Shown piece by piece: positions 30,301 to 38,982 of a stretch of DNA of 64,000 nt. Every line of letters starts with the position of its first letter. The stretch's first letter is position 1. Made by a program: the position numbers and the translations under genes. The stretch is from Rhodoblastus sp963710275 (GTDB taxonomy: Bacteria; Pseudomonadota; Alphaproteobacteria; Rhizobiales; Beijerinckiaceae), in assembly GCA_963710275.1 (NCBI GenBank), contig CAVPZS010000011.1:1-64000 (forward strand). The letters run 5' to 3'. A model generated the notes under the pieces. It had not been told where the DNA came from. It saw nothing but the letters and a program-made list of their open reading frames with translations, and made no database searches.

Positions 30301-31056
30301 TCATCTATGGCCGGGCCAATCGTAGTGGTCGTGAAGATCCTTTTCATAGGCCGGGTCGACGTCCCCAAGAGGGCTCCAGGGGGGACTGGCCTTGACCTGA
30401 GCGCGGCTGACGCCGGCGCTCAATTGCCGATCCGCCCAGGAGATGTCCTTCACTGCGTGGCGCGAGATCAGGACATGCTTGCCTGACCACCAGTGTCCCG
30501 TCTCGGCGACCAGATAAGGGATGCCCCAGCCGGCGTCATCGACCAGCATGTCCTCGACCTTGCCGATCGCGCCGTCGATGGCGAGGATGTGATAGCCTTT
30601 GATCGCATCGATGCTGCGCAAGTGGGGATCGCAGTCGGTCTCGGGGTTCGTGGTTTCCGCCTGCGGCGCGAACACGAACAGCGGCGGCGCTGAATAACGC
30701 GAGGCGATCGGATTGACGCCGAAACCGCTTTCGAGCGAATTCGGCTCCCATCCGTAATAGTCGTAGAGGTGACGCTCCATCTGCATCGACACCGGCTCGT
30801 GCTCGGAAAGTTCCGGGCTGCCCTGAACCTGCGCCCTAGTCAGCGCGATGGACAACGCGCGGCGCTCGTGGTCCACCTTGCCGATGGTCGAGGGGTGGAG
30901 CAGAACCTTGCGGGTCGTCAGCCATTTGCCGGTGTCGACGACCAGCCAACGCGCCAGCCAGGTCCTGTCGTCAAACAAGACATCGGCCACGGCTCCGATC
31001 TCGCCGTCGCTTGCCTCTATGACATAGCCCATCAGGGCCGATGCGAGCTTTAGCAT
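30301..31056 (-). CDS. Tandem PRC-barrel protein
   Basis: A 251-residue protein with two PRC-barrel units: residues 4-75 (GYVIEASDGEIGAVADVLFD, TGKWLTTRKVLLHP) and about 160-225 (GYHILAIDGAIGKVEDMLVD, TGHWWSGKHVLISRHAV), each followed by an AxSRAQVxxSP-type tail. PRC-barrels bind RNA or protein partners; the function of this form is unknown. Start chosen at MLKLASALMG; an ATG at 31092 is possible. Motif copy 9 lies 69 bp upstream. Confidence 0.8.
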   Translation of the reverse strand: MLKLASALMGYVIEASDGEIGAVADVLFDDRTWLARWLVVDTGKWLTTRKVLLHPSTIGKVDHERRALSIALTRAQVQGSPELSEHEPVSMQMERHLYDYYGWEPNSLESGFGVNPIASRYSAPPLFVFAPQAETTNPETDCDPHLRSIDAIKGYHILAIDGAIGKVEDMLVDDAGWGIPYLVAETGHWWSGKHVLISRHAVKDISWADRQLSAGVSRAQVKASPPWSPLGDVDPAYEKDLHDHYDWPGHR

Positions 31057-31125
31057 GACGTCATCCCCACCTATTCTTTCGCGGCGTTTCATCTTCCGCC
31101 ACGATAGGCAGCCCGGCGCACCCGG

Positions 31126-31147
31126 CGATAGGCTCGGAAACTACTCA
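31126..31147 (-). promoter_or_regulatory. Island motif copy 9 (upstream of PRC-barrel gene)
   Basis: Minus strand TGAGTA-GT-TTCCGA-GC-CTATCG, 69 bp before 31056; CTATCG follows 18 bp on. Confidence 0.75.
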
Positions 31148-31247
31148 GCAAAAAAACCGCTTCCCGTTCGATGCGTTTCGGCGCCATCCTGGACGGGCAG
31201 AGCTTTGCCCGGCAGCCTGTTCCGGCGCCGTTCGCAGCGGAGGGCCA

Positions 31248-32141
31248 ATGAAGGACCCATACGAAATCCTCGGGGTTGCGCGCGGCGCGGCGCCGGAAGA
31301 GATTCGCAAGGCCTACCACCGGCTGGCCAAGAAGCTGCACCCGGACCTCAATCCCGGCGACAAGCATTCGGAAAGCCGGTTCAAGGAGGTCGCCAGCGCC
31401 TACGACCTTCTCTCGGATCCCGAGAAAAGGCGACGGTTCGACAGCGGCGAGATCGACGCCTCCGGGGCGGAGGCGCCGCGCGAAAAATTCTACCGGGATT
31501 ACGCCGCCCAGGCCCCCGGAGGCAATCCTTATGAAAGCCAGTCCGGCTACGCGGACTTCATCGACACGGACGACATCCTCGCGGAAATTTTCCGGCGGCA
31601 GGCCCGGCAGGCGCGCGGATCCGATTTGCGCTACAGCCTTGCCGTCGACTTTCTCGACGCGATCAATGGCGCAACCAGGCGGATCAACCTGCCGGAAGGC
31701 GGATCACTCGACGTGACCATTCCGCCGGGAATTCGCGATGGACAGATCCTCCGGCTGCGTGGCAAGGGCGCCGCCGCTCCTGGCGAAGGCGAAGCCGGCG
31801 ACGTCCTAGTGGAAGTTTCGATCAATCCGCATCCGTTCTTTTCCCGACATGGCGATAATATTCATATCGATTTGCCGGTCACTTTCGCCGAAGCCGTGCT
31901 CGGCGCCGAAATCAAGACGCCGACGCCGACCGGACCTGTCATCCTTACAGCGCCGAAAGGCTCCAACACCGGTTCGGTTCTCCGGCTGAAAGGAAAAGGC
32001 GTTCCCCGCCCTGACGGCCGCGGCGACCTGCTGGTCAAGCTTAAGATCATGGCGCCAACGGGACCGAACCCCGAACTGGAAGCGTTTCTCGCGACCTGGG
32101 CGCCCGCGAATTATGATCCGCGCCGGGGGATGCAGTCATGA
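31248..32141 (+). CDS. cbpA: DnaJ-like co-chaperone CbpA
   Basis: A 297-residue J-protein: N-terminal J domain with the HPD motif (KKLHPDLNPGD), a linker, and two C-terminal substrate-binding barrels (DVTIPPGIRDGQILRLRGKG, ILTAPKGSNTGSVLRLKGKG). There is no Cys-rich zinc domain, as in CbpA. It stimulates DnaK and can bind DNA in stationary phase. GGAGG precedes the ATG. Its stop overlaps the start of the modulator gene (ATGA). Confidence 0.9.
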   Translation: MKDPYEILGVARGAAPEEIRKAYHRLAKKLHPDLNPGDKHSESRFKEVASAYDLLSDPEKRRRFDSGEIDASGAEAPREKFYRDYAAQAPGGNPYESQSGYADFIDTDDILAEIFRRQARQARGSDLRYSLAVDFLDAINGATRRINLPEGGSLDVTIPPGIRDGQILRLRGKGAAAPGEGEAGDVLVEVSINPHPFFSRHGDNIHIDLPVTFAEAVLGAEIKTPTPTGPVILTAPKGSNTGSVLRLKGKGVPRPDGRGDLLVKLKIMAPTGPNPELEAFLATWAPANYDPRRGMQS

Positions 32142-32475
32142 TCATCACCAAGCGGGACTTTCTCACGCGCGCCAGTCTCGATCATGCGACTCTCGACATC
32201 TGGATCCAGGAGGAGTGGCTGATTCCAGGCGGGATGGGCGACGATCTCGCGTTTTCCGAAGCGGACCTGGCGCGGGCGAAATTGATCCGCGATCTGATCG
32301 ACGATCTTGGCGTCAACGCCGAGGGCGTCGGGGTGGTCCTGCACCTGCTGGATCAGTTGCACGGCATGCGCAGGGCGATGGCCGAGGGCTGGAATTGGTC
32401 CACGAGCCATCGGGGCCGTTCTCCAACGTTCAGATTCCCGGTTCTTCCCGTTCCTCAAAACCGCGACAGGATTGA
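32138..32475 (+). CDS. CbpM-like chaperone modulator, probable C-terminal frameshift
   Basis: The first 80 residues match CbpM/MerR-like modulators that follow cbpA (IITKRDFLTRASLDHATLDI, EEWLIPGG, DDLGVNAEGVGVVLHLLDQL, HGMRRAMAE). The current frame then runs into non-family sequence to 32575. One extra G at the run 32386-32388 instead gives EGLELVHEPSG and a stop at 32475. CbpM binds the J domain and inhibits CbpA. Coordinates follow the repaired frame; the tail overlaps the convergent DUF3775 gene by 46 bases. Confidence 0.7.
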
Positions 32476-32864
32476 TCGAAGGCGGACAGAGCGTCCGCCA
32501 GATAGTCCGGAAGCAAGGGAATCTCCATCAGGTATCTGGCGGGATTGCCCTCACGCCGCTCTCCCGCGCTTTTGACCGCCGCGCGCCAGTCCGCAGGTTC
32601 AAAGTCGCCGCGTCCGATCCAGGCGAGCGCGACAAGCGCGTCGCTTTCATCAACGTCAAGCGCGTCGATGAATTCAACCAGCTCCAGACGCGCCGGGCGA
32701 TCGCCGGAGTCAGTCAGGACAGCGACAAACTGATCATCCGAGGGATTGGAGCCGTCGCGCTGCGCGCCAATGTCTTCGGACAGGAGCTCGCGGGACTTGG
32801 CGATCACGAAACAGACCTTGTCTGTGTTGATTCCCCGCATTTCCGGTTCGTTTTCGCGCAGCAT
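32430..32864 (-). CDS. DUF3775 family protein
   Basis: A 144-residue acidic protein. The family pattern is clear: INTDKVCFVIAKSRELL, GSNPSDDQFVAVL, LVEFIDALDVDESDALVAL, AWIGRGDFEPADW, ARYLMEIPLLPDYLADAL. Role unknown. GGAAG supports the ATG at 32864; the ATG at 32840 has its purines too close. Motif copy 10 is 169 bp upstream, but a terminator-like hairpin lies between them. Confidence 0.75.
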   Translation of the reverse strand: MLRENEPEMRGINTDKVCFVIAKSRELLSEDIGAQRDGSNPSDDQFVAVLTDSGDRPARLELVEFIDALDVDESDALVALAWIGRGDFEPADWRAAVKSAGERREGNPARYLMEIPLLPDYLADALSAFDQSCRGFEEREEPGI

Positions 32865-32904
32865 TCGATCCGACTTCCAATGTTCGCCGTCGTTCGAACG
32901 ACGG

Positions 32905-33005
32905 GGCAAAAAAAGTGGCGGCCGCGGGGGAGGAAACGACGACCGCCACGGTCGGAGCAGCGAAGCTGGGCGCAACAGGCGCGACAATCGTAGCTCAAGA
33001 CACTC
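32905..33005 (-). ncRNA. Candidate small RNA with CCUCC loop and terminator
   Basis: Minus strand: motif copy 10, then about 19 bp on CTATTC, then a leader, then GTGGCGG/CCGCCAC hairpin whose loop carries TTTCCTCCCCC, followed by seven Ts. CGACCG-TGG-CGGTCG overlaps the terminator's left arm and could form an alternative hairpin. It could be a sRNA of about 95 nt or an attenuated leader for the DUF3775 gene. A related hairpin is at 39214-39278. The 5' end is estimated. Confidence 0.4.
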
Positions 33006-33033
33006 TCCAGAATAGCCACGGCGATCCACCTCG

Positions 33034-33055
33034 CGGAAGGATCGGAATCTACTCA
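33034..33055 (-). promoter_or_regulatory. Island motif copy 10
   Basis: Minus strand TGAGTA-GA-TTCCGA-TC-CTTCCG, 169 bp before the DUF3775 gene, just before the candidate sRNA. Confidence 0.7.
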
Positions 33056-33065
33056 CGACGCCGCG

Positions 33066-33111
33066 TCAGCGGATCGTCACCTGCCCGACCTCGACGCCGG
33101 CGGGATCGAAC
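33066..33111 (-). pseudogene. Remnant of hydrogenase large-subunit 3' end
   Basis: 46 bases match the 3' end of hynL at 47465-47510 with three differences by eye, encoding the last residues FDPAGVEVGQVTIR and a stop. Upstream (33112 on) and downstream sequences are unrelated to hynL, so this is an isolated relic. It encodes most of the C-terminal peptide normally removed during maturation. Confidence 0.75.
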
Positions 33112-33140
33112 GGGGGAACAAGGCAAGTCCGAGCGGCCCT

Positions 33141-35465
33141 CTAAATGGCCGTCGCTTCGACGCCATCCAGATAGCTGGACAATTCATTGACCCATTTATG
33201 GGAAACCGCATCGTCCAGGTCGTCCGCCGCAGTTTCCAGGGCGGCTCCGATTTCGGTGATGACAGGAAATCCGAACATTCCTCCGGCGCCGCGCATGCCG
33301 TGCGACAGCAGCGCTACCGTCGCGAAGTCCTGGCGATCCAGGGCGCCGCGCATTGTGGCGACATCGCGCTTGCGGTTTCGCAGGAACTCGGCGTTGCGTT
33401 CTACGCGTCTCCCGCCGCTGTCCCTGTCCTGTCCCCGGACAACCGCAAGCGCTGGCGGCCCCGGCGCCCGGGAGTAGTCCCTGATGGCCTGGAGCAGCAC
33501 CTCTTGCTTGATGGGCTTGGTAAGATAAGCGGTGCAGCCTGCTTCCTCGCATTTTTCGCGATCGCCTTTCAGGGCGGCGGCCGTCAATGCGATGATCGGC
33601 GTGGGCGGACGGTGGTTGGCCTTTTCCCATGTCCGGATCGCCCGCGTCGCGGTCAGCCCGTCCATGACCGGCATCTGCCGGTCCATGAGGACGAGATCGA
33701 AATGCCCCAGGACGAACTTTTCAAACGCAATCGCCCCATTTTCCGCGATCTCGATCCGATAGGGCGTATCCTGCAAATAGGCGAGCGTGATCGTGCGGTT
33801 GTCGGGATAATCCTCCACGAGAAGGATGTTCAGCGCCAGTATCGGCGGCGCGGGCTTGTCGCCGATGCGCGGGGCCGTTTCCCGCTTGGCGCCCGTCAGG
33901 ATTTCAAACGGCGCGGCGAACGAAAACACGCTGCCCTTGCCAAGCTCGCTTTCGACCCAGATGCGTCCGCCCATCAACTCCACCAGCTGCCGTGAAATCG
34001 TCAGGCCCAGTCCGGTGCCCCCATATCGGCGCGTGGTGGATGAGTCCGCCTGCGTGAAGCGCTCGAACACATGCGCCAGCTTTTCCGCCGGAATTCCGAT
34101 TCCGGTGTCCGCAATCGTGAAGCGCAGTGTTGGCGACACCCCGTCAGGCGAAACGCGCAGCGACACTTCGCCGGTTTCCGTAAACTTGATGGCGTTGCCG
34201 AGCAGATTGAGGAGCACCTGCTGCACCCTGGTGGGGTCGCCGACAATATTTTTTGGCGTTCCCGGCGCGATCTCGCAGACCAGGGCCAGGCCCTTTTGTT
34301 CGGCGCGCACCGCCAGCATTTCCAGGGTTTTGTCCACCAGCTCGGTCGGCGAGAATTCGGTGCGCTCCAGATCCAGCTGCGACGCTTCCACTTTCGACAG
34401 ATCAAGAATGTCGTTGATGAGCAGGAGCAGGTTTTCGCCGGCGCGACTGAATATTTCCACATATTTTCTTTGCTCTGATGTGAGCGTTGTTTTCGCAAGC
34501 AGTGCGGCGACGCCGATGATCGAATTCACCGGCGTGCGGATTTCGTGGCTCATGCTGGCCAGAAAATCCGACTTGGTCTCGCTGGCGCTTTCGGCAGCGG
34601 CTCTCGCTTGATGAAGTTCCGCTTCGACAAGCTTGCTTTCGGTGATGTCACGCGCGGCTGCGAAAACGCCCTGCAATTTGCGCTGCCGGTCGTAAATCGT
34701 GGTCGCGTTATAGGACACGACGGTTTTCTTGCCGCTGCGGTCGATGGCCGTCAACTCGAAGTCGGTGACTTTCTTGTCGGTCAGCACGAGTTTGATTCCC
34801 GCTTCGGCCCGCTCGGGATCGGTGAAATGGGTCTTGAACGGCGAGCCGATCAATTCGTCGCGCGTCCATCCCGTCAGCGCCTCCATTTGCTTGTTGACGT
34901 CGGTGATGAACCCGGCGGGGTCCGTGGTGATCAGCGGGTCGATGCTCAATTCAATCAGCGAGCGCGTATAGAATTGCTGGTCGCGAAGGCGCTGGTCGAG
35001 CTTTGCCTGTTCGGCTTCCACCCGCTTGCGCGCGGTATTGTCGGTGCCGATCAACAGATAGCCGATGATGACGTTCTGCATGTCACGTAACGCCGTGACG
35101 GACACGACCGCCGGGAAGCGACTCCCATCCTTGCGGATATAGGTCAGTTCGTAGATATCCTCGATGCCGCGGGACGCCTTGAAAACCAGGGCTTCGAACC
35201 CCGGAGTGATCATGGTTCCGAGCTCCGAGCTCAGCGTCTTGGCCCGGGCGATGACCTCCTTGGGATCGGAAATGTCGGCCGGGGTGATCGTGTTCACCAC
35301 TTCGGCGGCCGCATAGCCCAGCATGCGCTCGGCGCCGACGTTGAAGATCTGGATCACGCCTTTCGCGTCGGTGGCGATGCTCGAGAAATTGGCGCTGTTG
35401 AAAATCGCACGCTGCAGAGCGCCCGCTTCCAGGACAGCCTCTTCCGCCCGATCGGACGCGGTCAA
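33141..35465 (-). CDS. PAS-PAS hybrid histidine kinase with REC and Hpt
   Basis: A 774-residue hybrid kinase: PAS 1 (about 15-140), PAS 2 (about 165-285), coiled coil, HisKA (SMSHEIRTPVNSIIG, about 312), HATPase (NLLGNAIKFTETG, DTGIGIPAEKL, GGTGLGLTISRQL), receiver (VEDYPDNR, LMDRQMPVMDG, LTKPIKQE) and a C-terminal Hpt with His in LSHGMRGAGGMFG. Such chains relay phosphate to a separate regulator. No TM helices, so it senses a cytoplasmic cue. TTG start, seven bases after the upstream response regulator stop, implies translational coupling. Confidence 0.9.
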   Translation of the reverse strand: MTASDRAEEAVLEAGALQRAIFNSANFSSIATDAKGVIQIFNVGAERMLGYAAAEVVNTITPADISDPKEVIARAKTLSSELGTMITPGFEALVFKASRGIEDIYELTYIRKDGSRFPAVVSVTALRDMQNVIIGYLLIGTDNTARKRVEAEQAKLDQRLRDQQFYTRSLIELSIDPLITTDPAGFITDVNKQMEALTGWTRDELIGSPFKTHFTDPERAEAGIKLVLTDKKVTDFELTAIDRSGKKTVVSYNATTIYDRQRKLQGVFAAARDITESKLVEAELHQARAAAESASETKSDFLASMSHEIRTPVNSIIGVAALLAKTTLTSEQRKYVEIFSRAGENLLLLINDILDLSKVEASQLDLERTEFSPTELVDKTLEMLAVRAEQKGLALVCEIAPGTPKNIVGDPTRVQQVLLNLLGNAIKFTETGEVSLRVSPDGVSPTLRFTIADTGIGIPAEKLAHVFERFTQADSSTTRRYGGTGLGLTISRQLVELMGGRIWVESELGKGSVFSFAAPFEILTGAKRETAPRIGDKPAPPILALNILLVEDYPDNRTITLAYLQDTPYRIEIAENGAIAFEKFVLGHFDLVLMDRQMPVMDGLTATRAIRTWEKANHRPPTPIIALTAAALKGDREKCEEAGCTAYLTKPIKQEVLLQAIRDYSRAPGPPALAVVRGQDRDSGGRRVERNAEFLRNRKRDVATMRGALDRQDFATVALLSHGMRGAGGMFGFPVITEIGAALETAADDLDDAVSHKWVNELSSYLDGVEATAI

Positions 35466-35472
35466 AGAATTT

Positions 35473-35868
35473 TCACAGGCGCGCCCCCCTGGCGTGAGCG
35501 ATGCGTTGGGCGCCGGCCGACTCCAGCGCCCGGGTTATGGCGCAACCGAGATCGGCTTCCTGGAACGGCTTTTCGAGCACGAAGTCGTCGGGCCTGAGCG
35601 CCCTGAATTTTGCGACATTGCCGCTCATGAAAAAATGCAGGACGAACCCGGAGCGCAGGATTTCATCCATGGCGACGATGCCGCTTCCCTGGCCCAACCG
35701 CACATCGACCATCATCAGGTCGGGCCTGTGCTCGGCGGCGCCGGCCACCGCGTCGAGCTCGGTGGCGGCGACGGCGCAAACGGAATGGCCCATCTCTTCA
35801 AGCATTTCTCCCAGCAATTCACCGATCACGGCGTCGTCATCAACGACGAGGATGCGAAGCCCTGTCAT
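35473..35868 (-). CDS. Single-domain response regulator, paralogue 3
   Basis: A 131-residue receiver: VDDD near residue 9, phospho-acceptor Asp in LMMVDVRLGQGSG, FMSGN and Lys in LEKPFQEADL. Similar to the regulators at 23946 and 26179, but with an extra tail of about 12 residues. AGGA supports MTGLRILVV. It begins a two-gene unit with the PAS hybrid kinase, its likely partner. Motif copy 11 lies 108 bp upstream. Confidence 0.85.
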   Translation of the reverse strand: MTGLRILVVDDDAVIGELLGEMLEEMGHSVCAVAATELDAVAGAAEHRPDLMMVDVRLGQGSGIVAMDEILRSGFVLHFFMSGNVAKFRALRPDDFVLEKPFQEADLGCAITRALESAGAQRIAHARGARL

Positions 35869-35976
35869 CGGCAATCCTGCTTTCATCGCCTTCTTTTTGC
35901 GCACGTCGTGGCCCCCGTTCTGATTTCAAGCTGCGAATGAAACAAGCGCGAAGCCATGCGCCCCAAACGTCTGCGC

Positions 35977-35998
35977 CGCCAGCGTCGGAATTTACTCA
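35977..35998 (-). promoter_or_regulatory. Island motif copy 11 (upstream of regulator-kinase unit)
   Basis: Minus strand TGAGTA-AA-TTCCGA-CG-CTGGCG, 108 bp before 35868. Confidence 0.75.
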
Positions 35999-36047
35999 GG
36001 GGGCCCGGCGGCGATCGATGGGCGATCTGGCTCGTTCATCCGATCGA

Positions 36048-36632
36048 CTATCTGCCCGCCTTGCGCCAGTCCAAAGCCATGGCGATCAGCGCCGCGCCGC
36101 CGAACAGCAGGTCGATGCCGACAAGGAGTCCGAGCGCCCAGACGAGCGTCCCCGGAAATCCGGAGATGATGATGCCGGCGAGAATCAGATCCATGACGCC
36201 GTTCACCAGCATCCATTCCCATTTGCCTGTGAGTTCACGGCGATGGGCAATGGCGAGAAAAATGATCGCGACGCCATCGACGATGAAATAGGCAGTCAGA
36301 ACGAGAGTCAGCGTCGCGAGACCTTCAAACGGATTCCACAGCAGAACGGCGCCGGCGACGACCGCGGCGGCAGCTGACAGCAGCGCCCAGACGAACCCCG
36401 GCGCCGATCTGGCGCGAAGGGTGAAAAACAGGCCGACCAGTCCCGCGACCAGGAACAGCCAACCCAGGAAGACCGTCGTGGCCAGTCCGGCGATCGGCGG
36501 AACGACGATGGCGCCGGCCCCGAGCACGCATAAAATGATCCCCTCGGCCAGAAACAGGCCCCAACGATCATGAACCGACTGGACAAGCGTGTCCGCCGGC
36601 CCGGAATTCTGCGTTTGTTGCTGCATGGACAT
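36048..36632 (-). CDS. HdeD family acid-resistance membrane protein
   Basis: A 194-residue inner-membrane protein with six hydrophobic helices: LAEGIILCVLGAGAIVVPP, FLGWLFLVAGLVGLFFTL, WALLSAAAAVVAGAVLLWNP, LTLVLTAYFIVDGVAIIFLA, MLVNGVMDLILAGIIISG and ALGLLVGIDLLFGGAALIA. HdeD-type proteins are linked to acid and general stress; mechanism unknown. AAGGAG precedes the ATG. Motif copy 12 is 220 bp upstream. Confidence 0.88.
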   Translation of the reverse strand: MSMQQQTQNSGPADTLVQSVHDRWGLFLAEGIILCVLGAGAIVVPPIAGLATTVFLGWLFLVAGLVGLFFTLRARSAPGFVWALLSAAAAVVAGAVLLWNPFEGLATLTLVLTAYFIVDGVAIIFLAIAHRRELTGKWEWMLVNGVMDLILAGIIISGFPGTLVWALGLLVGIDLLFGGAALIAMALDWRKAGR

Positions 36633-36852
36633 GGTCTCATCTCCTTCGTTGAGCGAAAAAATCCTGTCGACGGAACCGTCGCCGGCAAAGGCGACGGCCA
36701 CGAAATTCCATCAACGCTGGACGGGCTGCATCGGGTCCCGGAACGCCGGCGGTAAGGATCAGTGTGTCGCCCCCCAATGGCGGCCAGGCCGGACAGCCCT
36801 GTCCGTCTCCGAGTGCGGAAGCGCTTCAGGTTAAGGTGCGGCGCGCGGAATG

Positions 36853-36874
36853 CGGCAGCCTCGGAAAATACCCA
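36853..36874 (-). promoter_or_regulatory. Island motif copy 12
   Basis: Minus strand TGGGTA-TT-TTCCGA-GG-CTGCCG (one change in the first block), toward the HdeD-like gene, 220 bp away. Confidence 0.6.
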
Positions 36875-36934
36875 CGTCAGTCGCGTCAATCGTCCATTCG
36901 ATGGACGCCGCAATCCACCGTTCCGGCGGGAGCA

Positions 36935-36956
36935 TGAGTAGATTCCGTTCCTTTCC
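36935..36956 (+). promoter_or_regulatory. Island motif copy 13
   Basis: TGAGTA-GA-TTCCGT-TC-CTTTCC, 106 bp before the ATG at 37063; weaker in the second and third blocks. Confidence 0.55.
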
Positions 36957-37062
36957 TTGCCGCGGGTTGGCGCTCAACATGCCGCTCGGGCGCAAGATTG
37001 TTGATCCGCGCCGCAATTGTGGCCCCGGCGTCAATGGCCGCCGCCATCTCGAAGAGGCGACC

Positions 37063-37551
37063 ATGCGGTATTTTCTTGATGCTGAGTTCAATGGCTTTGG
37101 CGGCGATCTGATCTCCATCGCGCTGGCGCCCGAGGACCGGCAGGCCGCCGCATTTTACGAAGCGCTGCCTTGCGCGAAGCCCGAGCCCTGGGTGATCGAA
37201 CGCGTGCTCCCGGTCCTGCAGAAGCCGCCGATTTCCCGTCCCGAGGCGACCAGAAAATTGGCCGAATATTTGCGCGGCGACGCTGAGCCGGTCGTGATTT
37301 CCGATTGGCCGGAAGACATCGCGCATCTGGCGCTGTTGATGGTGACCAGCCCCGGTCGGCGTTTGGCTCTGCCAAGGTTGAGATTTGAGCTGCTGGACTT
37401 GCCGCTGTTCCATTCCGAGACATTGAGCGAAACGCCGCACAACGCGCGCTGCGACGCGATCGCCCTGCGCGACTATGTCCTGGACTATGGGGTATCTGCG
37501 GCGTCGGAACGGTCACCGGGCCAAGCCGCAGTCTGGCGCCAAGCGCGGTGA
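37063..37551 (+). CDS. 3'-5' exoribonuclease-like protein (Rv2179c type)
   Basis: A 162-residue protein starting MRYFLDAEFNGFGGDLISI, with the DxE motif of DEDD exonucleases at the very start as in the Rv2179c-like family, and the later acidic/His elements VISDWPEDIAHLALL and HNARCDAIALRDYV. It would trim RNA 3' ends in the cytoplasm. GAAGAGG precedes the ATG. Motif copy 13 lies upstream. The C-terminal 20 residues are poorly structured. Confidence 0.7.
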   Translation: MRYFLDAEFNGFGGDLISIALAPEDRQAAAFYEALPCAKPEPWVIERVLPVLQKPPISRPEATRKLAEYLRGDAEPVVISDWPEDIAHLALLMVTSPGRRLALPRLRFELLDLPLFHSETLSETPHNARCDAIALRDYVLDYGVSAASERSPGQAAVWRQAR

Positions 37552-37569
37552 CCGGGCCGAGCCGCGCGT

Positions 37570-38958
37570 TCACGGCGCATCCGGAACCGGCCCGCGTTCA
37601 GGCGCCTCGACTGCATGCTCGTAGCGAAGGCGCGATAGGCTGGCCACAGCGGCCGCGAAGGCGAACAAGGCCGCGACAACCAGGGCGACCAATTCGGCGC
37701 GAGCCGCAAGGCGAAAGGTGATTGCCGCAATCGTCGCGCCGATGGTCTGACCTGTCAGCCTCGATGTTGCGAGCATCCCCCCCGCCGCCCCGCTTCGCGA
37801 CAGCGGGGCCGCCGAAAGCATGGTGCGATTGTTCGGAGACTGGAAGAAGCCGAAACCCAGCCCGCAGATCGCCATCAATCCCGCTATCGCAACCGGCGTC
37901 GTCTCCGTCGGCAGAAGGCCCATCGCAAGCAGTCCCAACCCGAGAATCGCGAGCCCGGCCGCACTGAGGATCGCGGCCGAAAATTTGTCCGCCAGGCGCC
38001 CCGCGATCGAGGCCGCAACGCCCGCCGCCACGGGCCAGGGCGTCATCAACAGCCCGGTCTCGACCTGGCTCCGGTGCAGAATGCCTTGCAGGTAGAAGGG
38101 CAGCGAAACGAAAGCCAGCATTTGGGCGCTGAACGAGGCGATCGAGGTGACGACCGACATCGCGAACAGCTTGTTTTTCAACAAGTCGATCGGCGCCAAA
38201 GGCTTCGGCTGGGAATTGGATCGCAAAACCAGGGCGACGCCGCTCAGCGTCGCCAGCACGAGTTCCGAGGCGCCGAGCCCGGCATCGCCCCCGTGCGTCA
38301 GGGCGTCGATGCCGGTAAACCCGAGCCCAAACGTCAAGACATTCAGGATGGCGCCGACAAGATCGAACTTCCCCTCCCTGGGGCTCGACGGCAGTGTCTT
38401 GCGCCCTATGAAGAGGGTTGCGACCCCGATGGGCACATTGATCGCAAACAGCCATTCCCATGGCCCCAGCGCCAGCACGCCCGAAGCGACGGTCGGCCCG
38501 AAGGCCGCGGCGGCCGAAACGACCAGCGCGTTCAATCCGACGCCCCGGCCCAGCAAATTCGGGGGATAGGTAAACCGCAAGAGCGCGCCGTTGACGCTCA
38601 TGATTCCCGCCGCGCCAAAGCCCTGGATCACGCGCGTGAATATGAGCATCGGCAGGCTTTGAGCAAGAGCGCAAGCCGCCGAAGCGGCCGTAAATGCGAT
38701 GATCCCGCCCAGAAATATGCGGCGGTAGCCGATTTCTTCGCCGAGCGCCGCCAGTGGCAGCAGGGAAACGACGGTCGCGAGCTGATAAGCGTTCACGACC
38801 CAGACAGCGTAAGCGGGAATGGCGGAAAGTTCTCGCGCGATCGTGGGCAGCGCCACATTGGCGATCGCCCCGTCGAGCACAGCCATGGTCAGCGCCAGCC
38901 AGATCGCGAGCGCCGACCAATAGCGTGTGGGACTTGGCATGCCTGCAAATTCAGCCAT
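37570..38958 (-). CDS. MFS transporter, DHA2-like drug/H+ antiporter
   Basis: A 462-residue protein with 12-14 hydrophobic helices. Family marks include LDGAIANVALPTIARELSA at the first helix, the motif A region PLAALGEEIGYRRIFLGG and the antiporter-type motif AAAAFGPTVASGVLALGPW. It would export small molecules using the proton gradient; substrate unknown. Starts 24 bp after the small peptide at 38983-39075, so the two are likely cotranscribed. Confidence 0.88.
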   Translation of the reverse strand: MAEFAGMPSPTRYWSALAIWLALTMAVLDGAIANVALPTIARELSAIPAYAVWVVNAYQLATVVSLLPLAALGEEIGYRRIFLGGIIAFTAASAACALAQSLPMLIFTRVIQGFGAAGIMSVNGALLRFTYPPNLLGRGVGLNALVVSAAAAFGPTVASGVLALGPWEWLFAINVPIGVATLFIGRKTLPSSPREGKFDLVGAILNVLTFGLGFTGIDALTHGGDAGLGASELVLATLSGVALVLRSNSQPKPLAPIDLLKNKLFAMSVVTSIASFSAQMLAFVSLPFYLQGILHRSQVETGLLMTPWPVAAGVAASIAGRLADKFSAAILSAAGLAILGLGLLAMGLLPTETTPVAIAGLMAICGLGFGFFQSPNNRTMLSAAPLSRSGAAGGMLATSRLTGQTIGATIAAITFRLAARAELVALVVAALFAFAAAVASLSRLRYEHAVEAPERGPVPDAP

Positions 38959-38982
38959 CGGACTCGCCCGTGTATTTCGGCT

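Larger units (their letters stand above)
36633..37062 (+). other. Intergenic region with divergent motif pair
   Basis: 430 bp between divergent hdeD-like and exonuclease-like genes. It holds motif copies 12 and 13, back-to-back with 60 bp between. Open frames crossing it show no ribosome-binding site or family match. Confidence 0.5.

Noticed and set aside
32865..33056. Long N-terminal extension of the DUF3775 ORF to 33056
   Set aside because: The extension crosses motif copy 10 and a terminator hairpin, is Arg/Pro-rich without family match, and a ribosome-binding site fits the ATG at 32864.
35463..35480. Fusion of response regulator 3 and the PAS kinase by a frameshift in the G6 run
   Set aside because: The regulator already has a complete receiver and a normal stop, and a separate regulator-kinase pair is common. 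No clear repair gives conserved linker sequence.
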